Positions 11,396-21,328 of a stretch of DNA of 64,000 bases are shown here, in pieces. The notes below the pieces were generated by a model that did no database searches, had not been told where the DNA came from, and was given only the letters and a program-made list of their open reading frames with translations. The DNA is taken from assembly GCA_964058845.1 (NCBI GenBank), contig CAXKVR010000183.1:62001-126000 (forward strand), given 5' to 3'. Source of the stretch: Carex sylvatica. Its lineage: Eukaryota > Streptophyta > Magnoliopsida > Poales > Cyperaceae. Both the position numbers and the translations under genes were made by a program. Each line of letters starts with the position of its first letter. The stretch's first letter is position 1.

Positions 11396-14198
11396 ATGAT
11401 CTTTGGGAGAACCCCTCTAGGAATGCTTGGGTTAGAAGATTCATCAAGCATGGCAACTCTACCCATCAACCCCAATATCAACCCAATGTTCGAGGAAATC
11501 AATCAAGAAGGACAGGTGAACCAAGATGATCTATCCATTCATGATGGTAGCTCACACGTACGAGGACTATCACAAAACAATAACAACGGTCACAACAACG
11601 GTCCTAACAATGGCTACAACAACAACAATGGACACAACAATGGAAATGGCTGTCAACACAACAACGGACATCGCTTTGGCTTCATCCCTCATGGCCAAGA
11701 TCCACGTGAAATTAAGCCGTCTCTCATCCACCTACTTGGCCAAAACAAATTCGGAGGAGCTCAAAACGAAGACCCACATGCCCATTTGGCGATATTCGAA
11801 GAGCACTGCGGCACCTTTGCTAGAGAAGGAGATGAGTTAGACAACCTCAAACTCAAGTGCTTCCACTTATCCCTCCGAGACAGTGCGAGAACATGGTTGA
11901 GGACCGTCAACCGAGACAACGTAGATACATGAGACGATATGGAGAGGTTATTTCTAGGGAAATACTTTCCTCCATCGAAGACCCAACATTTCCGGTCGAA
12001 AATCACGACGTTCAAGCAAGCCGAGGGGGGGTCTTTGACCGAGGCATGGGACCGATGGGCGGAGCTCCAGCGCTTGTGCCCTAACCATGGCCTTGATATG
12101 TGGTTACTCTTTCAATTCTTTTTTGGAGGTTGCACTATAGCTACTAAAACTCATTTGAATTCAGCTGCAGGAGGCAACATGTCATGTATGGATCCGGAGC
12201 AAGCCATGGCCATGATTGAAGATATGACGATCAATCAAAGGGAGTGGACTGCCGAGCGGAGTGGACGTACTTACAACACACCAGGAGCCATGAAAGTCGA
12301 CGAGGTTACCTCCTTGAGAGCTCAAATGGAAGCCTTGCAACATCAAATGGCACAAATGCACAACGCAAAATCCGTGACCAAGATGGCTCCATGCGGCATA
12401 TGTGGAGAAGCGACTCATATTACCGCCGATTGCCAAGCCCTTCTTGAAGGTGAGAATGTAGAACAAGCTAACACTATGTTCTACAATCAAGGCGATAAGA
12501 GAAATGACCCGATCTATAATAAGGTTAGGCAAAATGATAATTTCAATTCAAATTCTTATAACCCTAACACAAGGTGGAACCATCCGAATTTCAAATGGAA
12601 GACCGAGAATGACAACTCCTATCAAAACCAAGGAAACTCCAACCAATACCAAAACCGGTTAAACCAAAACTCCTACCAAAATTCCTCTCAAATCAACGAT
12701 ATACAAAAGATGTTGCAAGAGATGAGAACCGAACAAAAAGACTTCATTACCTACCAAAGGAACACCAACACGGATGTTTCGGATTCTTTGAGAGATTTGA
12801 AGAAGAAGTTTGAGTTCTTAGACACCAAGACCTCAATGCTAGAAACACAAGTTGCACAACAAGCGTCTTCATCCTTCCGACAACAAGGCACACTACTTCC
12901 CGGACATCAACCCTAGGGAGCAAGCAAAGGAGGAGCAAGCAAAGGCAATAACCTTGAGGAGTGGCACGGGATACGAAGGACCCAAGATGCCGACCATTGA
13001 AGAGCAACCGCCCGAAGTGACACCACCTCCTCTCAATGCAGATACACCGGCATCAAAAGAATCTCAAGAACCGGGTAATTCTATCCCGGCCAAGGTAAAA
13101 CCTACTGAAACTACTAAGTATATTTCACCACATAGGTTTATACCCTTCCCTCAAAGGTTGGTAAAACACAAACTTGACCAACAATATGCCAAATTCGTAG
13201 AACACCTCAAGAAATTGAACATCACCATCCCTTTTACCGAGGCAATTACTCACATGCCCTCCTATGCAAAAATTTTGAAAGACATTTTGTCTAACAAAAG
13301 ATCAATTAAGGAAGTAGGTACGGTATCCCTTAATGAGGAGTGTAGCGCTCTTTTCTTAAACAAGCTACCTTCGAAATTGAAGGACCCCGGGAGTTTTGCA
13401 ATTCCGTGTATAATTGGTGATACCAAATTCGAGAGATGCCTATGTGATTTAGGTGCAAGTGTAAGCCTTATGTCAAAGACCGTCTATCAAAGGCTCAATC
13501 TTAGTGACTTGAAACCCACAAGAATGTCACTTCAATTAGCCGATAAGACGGTACGGTATCCCGAGGGTATAGCGAAAGATATAATTGTCATGATTGGTAA
13601 GTTCTTTGTCCCGGTAGATTTTGTGATTGTTGAGATGGAAGAGGATACTCATACCCCTCTCCTATTGGGGCGTGATTTTCTCACCACTGCAAAAGCAAAC
13701 ATTGATGTCAAAGAATGAAAGATATCCTTTGACATCGGAGGCGAAAAGGTAAATTTTCACATGTTTAATGCCATTAAATTCCCCTCAAATAATAATGATT
13801 CTATTTGTAGATTGGATGTTTTAGATTCAATTTTAGCTACTCATGAGGAGGAAGAAATGGTGAATGAACAACTCAACACAGATCTAGAAGAATCCGGGTC
13901 CGAAAATGAGCAAATTGGTGAAAATTCTCCCCAGTGCGGGTGGACTACACGCACTGCGGATGACCCCAGCCGCACTGAGCCTCCTGAAGCAGCAGACTCA
14001 ATTTTCCGAGCCCAGTGCGTCCGCACCGAGCACGCAGTGCGGATGGAGCACCTGCACTCGCTAAAATCTACGCAGATCTTCGCCATTTCAACCGATTCCA
14101 CCGCACCGAAGGTCGAGCTCAAACCTTTGCCACCCAGCCTTCGCTATGAATACTTTGGAGAAGACAAGACATATCCGGTTAATAGAGAATATGTGTGA
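11396..14198 (+). pseudogene. Athila gag-protease, broken
   Basis: The gag frame opens at 11396 and has an Asn/Gly/His-rich stretch (about 11565-11690, coded by an AAC-rich microsatellite). A capsid-like region follows with DPHAHLAIFEEHC and a TGA at 11930 where the family has Trp before DDMERLFLGKYFPP. Gag continues to about 12880, with a CGICGEATHITADC zinc-like motif near 12390. A frameshift near 12850-12915 moves to the frame with AITLRSG and the retropepsin (CDLGAS at 13440-13460, LLLGRDFL near 13665). A second TGA at 13716 interrupts, and the frame ends after LKPLPPSLRYEYFGE (about 14110-14155), the linker that normally precedes reverse transcriptase. At least three breaks, so no function. 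Confidence 0.85.
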
Positions 14199-15607
14199 GA
14201 GAAGTCGGTGGCAACATCTGAAACTAACAAACCTCAAGAAAATCAACACAAAATGGGGCAATGGGGAGGCCGCCCTCCCGATCCTCCATCCAAGCATTGA
14301 GGCCGCACAGCACCACCACCACCTTCCGCCAATAGAGTAGTTCATGTTTTTCCCTATTTACTTTTGTTTATTTTTACGCATTGGGGACAATGTTTAATTT
14401 AAGCTTGGGGGATATGAAGAAATTGTATCTTGCATGCATATTTATTAATTTTTTTCAATTATTAGGATTTATAACCTTGATTTTTACTTAACCATGAATA
14501 GGATTTGTGATTTGAAACTTAATTGCTTTAAATTATGGATTTGTCAAGATGTTTTACAAGGTTATGAAAAATAGAGTCTTGCATAATTGAACTTAATTGT
14601 TTGAAAATGCATAAAGTACAAAATCAAGTTTAATTTTTGTGTTAAAAGTTGGCAAAAACAAAAGTTTTGATAAATTTGAGTGATTGTCGAAAAATTAGAA
14701 ATTTTAATGAGAATTTTAACGAGTTTTTAGGAATACCCTTGGAATAATTTGAAATAACCCCATAAATTGGCGAAAAACTTAGTGGAAATAAAGGTTTACA
14801 AAAATAAAAACTTAGGAATTTAAATTTATTTTTTTGAAAATGCAACTTATATGTAGAAAATGAATTTAGAAAGATCGGGATATTCATGAGTATGATTTAA
14901 TGCATATAGATGTGTGTATTCATGATATTTTGCAAAAATTGTTGAAAATTGTTCAAAATTAAAAAAAATTTAAGAAAATAAGATTCCGCTTGCTTATGTT
15001 ACGGCGACATGACGTACTTATAGCAATGAGTCATCGACACTTTGCTCCGCTAGTTTGCCCGATAAAGTGACCGGGTTCGCACTAAACATGTGAGTTCATG
15101 TCATGGAAGGGTTGAACCATGAGCATGCAAATGCACTTTTGAATTAAAACGGTTGGGTATGGATTAGCTATCTATAACTAACCGATTTTGTCCTAAGGAT
15201 GAAGATTTATAGTGTCATAAAATAAAAGCAACAAAATAAAAATTAAATTTTGCAAATATCAACACACTAAGCCCGCGACTTTCTAACCTAAGCTTGATCC
15301 AAGCTTAGGGAATTTTTAAAAGAATTTTCACAAATAAGAATGCATTTTTTGTAACAAATTTAGATAACCGAAGTTTACAAATTCTAAGCTTTTAAAGAAA
15401 TAAAAGTTAGAGTAATCGAATTGTGGTGTGAAGTGTGATTAACCAATGGTTGAACTTTAGATTTGTAGAAATTTACATTGAGGTTTCTAAGTTTTGGAAA
15501 AATCATTCAAATTTTTTGATTAAGAAATGTATACTTGATATATGGGGTTAAATTAGAGATTGAATTGTGTTCCAAGTTTAGATGTTGCTTGGGGACAAGC
15601 AATGTTC
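14199..15607 (+). other. non-coding 3' internal part of the Athila element
   Basis: The sequence jumps from the pre-RT linker to the long untranslated part typical of the 3' end of Athila-type elements, with GGGGACAATG and AAGCTTGGGGG near 14385-14412 and again AAGCTTGGGGG at 15608. The junction near 14200-14340 is where about 3 kb of pol would normally lie. No env-like frame is seen. Confidence 0.6.
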
Positions 15608-15620
15608 AAGCTTGGGGGAA
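15608..15620 (+). other. polypurine tract
   Basis: AAGCTTGGGGGAA lies directly before the TG that opens the LTR. Such a purine run primes plus-strand synthesis in LTR retrotransposons. Confidence 0.65.
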
Positions 15621-15797
15621 TTTGATAAGCATAAATTATATACATATTCGATCTAGTTTTCATCATAAAATAACGTCAAATATCTTGTATTTTGAATATA
15701 AAGAGAATAGAATACACCTAGAATCAAGTTACTGCATTTGTTTGGTTTTAATTTACAGGAAACAAAGAAAAATAAAGAAAAACGAAGAAAAATGCCC

Positions 15798-16335
15798 AGT
15801 GCGGACGCACGGTTTACAATATGGTCGTAATGAGTACTTAGATGGATTTCTAGACGCACGCCAATTTTAAAAAGGTATAATAAGCTATTCATCAAAATCC
15901 GTGCGGACGCACGGATATCGATGCAGCCGCACTCTGGTCGAACAGAAAAAGTCCGAGCCCAGTGCGGACGCACTGTAGCAGAACTGCAAAAATGAAGTCT
16001 GAACTTAAAACGGCCACAACTTTTGACTCGTAACTCCGTTTTGGACATATTACCACTTTTCGGAAAGCCAACGAGAAGATATACAACCTGAGAATATAAA
16101 AAATGAAATTTGAGATCCAGTGCGGACGCACTCACCACCAGTGCGGACGCACTCAACACTTAGTCGATTTCAGCAACTTCAGAAAAGCACATAACCCACC
16201 CGCAGTGCGGGTCATCCATCCGCAGTGCCACCCGCACCCAGAGAAATTTCCAGAAGTTCAGGAAGTTAAATAAGGAAACTTAAACCCAGTGCGGGTGAGG
16301 CCACACGCAGTGCGGATGCACTCCATCCGCAGTCA
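15798..16335 (+). repeat. AGTGCGGACGCACT palindrome cluster in the LTR U3
   Basis: The 12-base core GTGCGGACGCAC occurs at 15799, 15901, 15962, 16120 and 16141; three of these are the full self-complementary 14-mer (15961, 16119 and 16140). Variants with CAGTGCGGGT and CAGTGCGGATGCACT continue to 16335. All are upstream of the TATA box. Degenerate forms also occur in the protease-linker frame at 13930-14060. Confidence 0.8.
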
Positions 16336-16496
16336 GCCAAAAATAGCACGGTTTCTATATTTAGCGCACCAGGAACGCGTTTTAAGAGCCAAAATTACAC
16401 ATACTTGTCTGGCAAGCAATGTAAACATAGCACCCACTACTCCACTAACCCCACTCACATCATAACTATGCCTCTTCATTAAGCATAGCCTTGGGT

Positions 16497-16509
16497 TATA
16501 AAAGGAGGG
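16497..16509 (+). promoter_or_regulatory. TATA box of the Athila LTR
   Basis: TTATAAAAGGAGG in a local GC-poor context, 50-70 bp upstream of a CT/AC repeat region (16540-16570). It is the best TATA match in the LTR. Confidence 0.55.
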
Positions 16510-17692
16510 GCTAATTCCCATCCAAGGAACCATCTTCAATCTCATTCTCTCTCTTTACACACACACACTTAGCGATAAATTCTGGAGTAAGGAAAGCTTT
16601 CAAGCAAGGAGAAGAAGGATTTCCAGAGCAATATTCGGCAAGATAGATGATTTTGATTTGTTAAAGGGTGTAATCATTTCTTTTATTTCATTTCTTCTTA
16701 CTTTGCCAATTTTTGTAATGGATCTCTCCAAGAGGGAGTAGTTCTCTCTCTAGGGGTTTAGGTCATCATGCATGAACTTGTTTAATTCTATTTTATTTGG
16801 TTATTTTCTTTTATTATGATTGTTTTATGGGATTTGATTGTTAATTTCTGTGATTTAATAGTTTGTGTTAATTACATAGTTAGTACTTGAATTGTAGTAT
16901 CCCGTTTTAATTTCAAAAGAACTAAAATTGACTGTGATCAATAGGATAGTACCAAATTATGAATGCAAAATACCCTAGATTTTGATTAAGATCTAACCAA
17001 TTTAATCTAAGCCGGAACTACAGAAATTAAGATTAGGGACTTGGTGAAGGACCTAACCGTGAAGTCAAACCCTAATTAGGACATCTCAAATCAAGTCGGA
17101 TATTGGTATCATGAACTTAATTGAGAAGTACCAATACTCGAGGAGATGAGAGACTAACAAGAGCTTATGGTCTAGGTAGCTAGGGTGAAAGACCTAATCG
17201 TGAAGTCCGAATTACCTAGGCACATTATTAATTCACGAAAGTGACCCTTAATAACATATTAGGTTAGAAACCTCGTCAAATCATACATTAATTCAAGCAA
17301 ATACCGAATAGATAGAATTAGCAAGGGATTGTAGACCAAAGACCCATAGATCTCCTCAACTTGAAAGCAAACCAATATTTCTTTCTTTCATTTTATTTAC
17401 TTTAATTGTTTAAAACTCTTCTCTTTCGGGTATTGAATCCAAAAATTAGGAATTGTTAGAACAACCCCCCCCCCCCCATTTACTTTATTGTACTTTACTT
17501 TCTTTATTTTCTGAAATCTATTATTTATAGTGTTAGCATAGTATTTACCATACTCCTTGTGGTTCGATACCCGATAATATATTACACGGTAGGATTGTAT
17601 ACTTGCAATCCGAACTAAAGTGTATTTGAGGTTAAAAGGTACAGTTTACTGTACTGAAGCTTTGTACTATACATTTCTGGTGTAACAGATTG

Positions 17693-18055
17693 CGCCTTTC
17701 TTTATCCAATGAGAAAGGATTAATCCAATGAGAAAGGAGTACAAGGTGGAACCGGTGAGCCCTTACAATTATTCTGGGAAGTCATACGGTCCTAACAGGA
17801 CAATCTGAATTGCAAGGACTCAAGGATTGAGAGATGAGCACAAAGCTCGAAGTAGTAAATAATTCGATCACGCAGGATCACTCTAGGAGTTTGTTGATTC
17901 ATTGAATAAGCTTGAGATTGATTGTGTATATTGAAGTTGGAGTGCACAAGCAACAAAAACGCCTCTTGTAGGACTCCTCTTCTAATACAACTCTTTCAAT
18001 ACAACTTTTCAAGTTACTAAAAACACCTTCTTACAAAAAGTATTAACATCAGACA
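17693..18055 (+). repeat. right part of the interrupted dispersed repeat
   Basis: Continues from CGCCTTTCTTTATCC, with a short duplication of ATCCAATGAGAAAGGA near 17704-17738, to about ACACCTTCTTAC. I infer that it is the other half of the repeat starting at 11047, divided by the Athila insertion. No coding frame. Confidence 0.45.
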
Positions 18056-18333
18056 CTAACAATATTAATACTAAATCGTATCAAGTATTCATAGTGACAA
18101 TCTAAAAAAATTAACTTGAGATAAATCCCACTGAATATTTTAAAAAAATATATTCATTTATAAAAAAATGTTCATACTGACATCATATTTTCATATAAAA
18201 TTTTCACATCATATAACTATTTCTCATAAGAACATCTCTATAAAGAAATTACTATTAAAAAAAAAATTAAATTGTAAAAAAAAAAACAGCAAAAAGAATT
18301 TCTTTTAATTTGAATAAATCACTAGTTTTATGA

Positions 18334-18923
18334 TTATATGTTCTTGTTTTTATTTTCGTTATTAATCTGAATTTTCTTTTCCTTCTGGTTTCTCTTCTTC
18401 TTCTTTTTCTTGTTGGGATTTTCAATGTGATCCTCGTTTCTTCCTTCAGTTATGTTTTTCTTCTTTATTTTTCTGTGCTTCTCAATTATCTTCTTCATAA
18501 CAATATCAACTGCATTTTTTATAGTTACAGTTCTTGGCCGTCCCCTTCGCTTTGATTTTTGAGGTGGTAGTAGAGGTATAGATGGTGAATAATTCACAAA
18601 ATGATCAATATTACTAGTGGATTGTTCATCAACTGCATCAACAAATACTTCATTCTGCCTAGCATCACAATCTATAAACAAAATTACAATATTACATAAT
18701 TATATTGGAAAATATAAGTATGACATGTTATTAAAAGTATTTATATCTACACAAACTACTATTGACATGTGAAATACCAACTCCAATATATAATGCAATT
18801 AAAATGAAATAAAAGAATAATAAATTATGAGATACATGTTTCTGTTGTTTGGCCACCTGTTTGACAATTTGGAAATGTTGTACTACTTGTTTGATCATTT
18901 GTTTGTACACCTGTTTCAATCAT
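18334..18923 (-). CDS. small lysine-rich AT-hook protein, unknown function
   Basis: Two exons on the minus strand, 18923-18836 and 18671-18334, join in frame (T|AT tyrosine codon) across a GT-AG intron to give about 141 residues. The first exon is rich in Gln/Thr. The second has an acidic Ser/Asn part, then PPQKSKRRGRPRT, an AT-hook-like minor-groove DNA-binding motif, and then a long Lys/Asn-rich tail that looks like translated low-complexity DNA. It lies inside the 12.8-kb MULE-like shell. It may be a piece of a transposon protein or a captured host exon; I do not recognise the family. The start codon is the first ATG of the joined frame, and no promoter signal was identified. Confidence 0.4.
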
Positions 18924-18959
18924 TGATTTCAAAAAAATTATTTGTACATGATGACTCTA

Positions 18960-20400
18960 AATGAGACTACTAACTTTTAATATATATAAATATATACTTA
19001 GTTACCCTAATGCTACTCTGTCGAATTACAAGTGCATAATCCTACCATGTAGTAGTGTCGAATGTCGATCCACAGGGATAGATTTTAGTAGTTTAACAAC
19101 AATAATACTAGTCTATGTTCTTCAGATTTGTTTGAGTTATGTGAATGCTAATGCTAATAATAATAATAATAATAAAGATATAGGGTGATTTTATAATTTA
19201 CTCTGGTGATGGTATAGGTGAAGATGCTAATTGCTGTAAACCAGGTTTAGGGAGCCTCTAGAATTTTAGACAAATTCTTTCTAATTAACTCAATACAATA
19301 TTTATGACACTCATATCTACCCGTATACGGCACTTTCACTACCGTATACGACCTCGCCTATGGCCTCCTATCACTACCGTATGTGATATAGACCACCCCG
19401 CAGAGCAGAGCTGCATACCGGTGTTATTATTCTCCACGGATTACTTGGGTTCTGTTATATGCACACTAATATAATTAATTATATTTTCCTATTACTCGCT
19501 AAGTAATAACCCTAAACCCTATTCATTATAAGTAATAATCCAATGCCATGTTGCTTTAGGTGCTAGTACTTACATGTTTGTCCAGACGCAATGATTATGC
19601 AACAAGTGCTAGTACTTACATGTTTGTCACACAAGGATCGCAACGACTATGCAACATCATAGCATATGAATTACAAACAACAAATAAATTTCTAATTATA
19701 TTTCGATATGTCATATAATCTATATCCTATTAAGGGAGCCCACTGGGTTCAAACCCTAGCTTTTGAACTACGGCCAGGCCTCGTTAGCCGAAGTGTTTAT
19801 AGTAGTTACATGTAGCCCCTCTCACACCGAGGTACAACTTATAACACCTATTGGTATGTGGAGAACACTGGACCATCTGTAGATAGAACTATGTATGAAA
19901 GGACAAATTGAATAAAGAATTGATGTTTTAATCGGCTGACAGTAATTGATTTTTTATAGATTGAAATCAATGCATTCTTGGCAAAAATATTATCTCATAG
20001 TAGAAAGAAATCATATGATTCAGAACTAGTAGATCCACTGAGACGTGCGAGATTCACCAAGCTACAAAAAAGTATTCATACTAACATTATTTTATATTTG
20101 CATTCAAGGAACAAAAATAATTCATACCAGATTACACATCATCATTCTGACAAGCTAATTATATCATTCATATAAAGTATTCATAGCTGAGATCTAATAT
20201 ATGAAGACATATACTACATAAAATGACAATCAACTGATCTCAATTAAAATCCAATGAAACAAACTCAAAAATTGATGTTCTCATACCTGCTTCAAAATTG
20301 ACTCAAATCAACTGAAATCTAAAATGTTCCATTCAGATCTACGAAAATATTCATATCACAAAAACGTAAACTAAATCAAATACAAATCGCACAAGATCAT
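18960..20400. other. inner MULE-shell sequence, no gene
   Basis: AT-rich. Contains TACCGTATACG-type repeats at 19320-19390, a tandem duplication at 19561-19652 (period about 46, unit TGCTAGTACTTACATGTTTG), and isolated AGTATTCATA motifs. Short ORFs here show no recognisable domain. Confidence 0.55.
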
Positions 20401-20429
20401 CAACTAGGAAAAATGATAAATAAAAACAT

Positions 20430-20705
20430 TACCTGAAAATTTAGATCGCCTGAGATCGATTTGATATTAATGGAAAACGTTTGTGATCGCCTGAGATAAC
20501 AGGTGCGAGATCGCCTAAGACAGGTACGACAACGCCGAAGAGAGGAATTCACGATATCGCCAGAGAGAGGAGCACGCGATGGAACAAGAGAGAAGTACGA
20601 GATCACCTGAGATTTATATGCCTCCAATCGCCTGAGAAAAATGGGAGAAATCCTCATATCACCTTTGATGGCGTGTAAAGCATGTGTATATCGCCTGAAG
20701 AAAGA
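20430..20705 (-). repeat. ATCGCCTGAGA degenerate repeats near the right end of the shell
   Basis: Roughly eight copies of ATCGCCTGAGA or close variants at irregular 20-50 bp spacing, some read as ATCACCTGAGA or ATCGCCAGAGA. They lie inside the MULE-like shell near its right terminal repeat, where subterminal transposase-binding repeats are often found. Confidence 0.6.
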
Positions 20706-21328
20706 AAGCACGGAGGAAAAGGAAGATTAATATATGGACAGCATCGCCAGGAACCAATGACAGTTAATCCGGATTAATTATTGTCAATCATTAATAACTA
20801 TTTTTGTTAGTTAAAACAAGTTGGACCGGGGATACTGTTAGAGAACTACTTCTAGGAAATAATATATTTACTCTTATTCTAATACTACTAGGTTGAGTAA
20901 GAAAAAGAGACATCATTATAGGAATTCAATAAATCAACAAAGAGCTTATCCAAATTTAACAAGAAATATTTACATCAATGCTAATTAATTCATGAGTGAA
21001 ATAATTTACAAAAATATTACTCATGGCCTTAAATTTTGTTAAATAATTTACAAAATTACTTTCTATGAATGCCGCATTGACAAAATGAACCTGCCACATC
21101 GACAAAGTGATGATTTGCCTAAATAAATAAATTAATAATGGCAAAACTGATTGCCGGATATGGCATTCAATGTGCATTAAAAAAAAATTATGGGAGTAAT
21201 CAAGTGGTGAAGGAGAGGGAGTGAAAAAGTAGGACCTACAGGGTCATTTTGTCAATTATTTTGGAAAGTGGTATTTTATTTGATAATTTTTGGAGGTAGG
21301 GTATTCTATCAAATTTTCCATTTTGGAG

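Larger units (their letters stand above)
11280..17687 (+). mobile_element. Athila-like Gypsy retrotransposon, single LTR, RT/INT deleted
   Basis: The insertion begins with TG of the primer-binding site and ends with CA of a 3' LTR. It is flanked by a perfect 5-bp direct repeat GATTG (11275-11279 and 17688-17692), as left by retroviral-type integrases. Order: primer-binding site, gag, protease, a pre-RT linker, then a long non-coding part, a polypurine tract and one LTR (15623-17687). Reverse transcriptase, RNase H and integrase are absent, and there is no 5' LTR. The gag, the DLGAS protease and the tRNA-Asp-type primer site point to the Athila lineage. Confidence 0.8.
15623..17687 (+). repeat. 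Athila 3' LTR, about 2.06 kb
   Basis: Begins TGATAAGCATAAATT after the polypurine tract and ends GGTGTAACA at the target duplication. A TATA box (TTATAAAAGGAGG, 16497-16509) stands midway, followed by a CT/AC-rich start-site-like region, which fits a U3-R-U5 layout. The U3 part carries many copies of an AGTGCGGACGCACT palindrome. A second copy of this LTR is not present on the left. Confidence 0.75.
8503..21319. mobile_element. large MULE-like element or shell, 12.8 kb with nested insertions
   Basis: Inverted ends: the left begins GGAAATTTGATAGAATGCCC and the right end, read on the minus strand, begins GGAAAATTTGATAGAATACC. Similarity continues for about 200 bp, including the shared block TTTTTTAATGCACATTGAAT and TATTAATTTATTTA further in. 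The flanking 9-mers are ATTTTAGAG (8494-8502) and ATTTTGGAG (21320-21328), a 9-bp duplication with one change, as expected for Mutator-like elements. Inside are a LINE tail, a hAT element, a minisatellite, an interrupted repeat with an Athila element in it, a small AT-hook gene and an ATCGCCTGAGA repeat. No transposase is visible, so it is non-autonomous or gutted. Confidence 0.7.

Noticed and set aside
14088..14345. Minus-strand 85-codon frame in the Athila element
   Set aside because: Overlaps the protease-linker frame on the other strand and has no family features.
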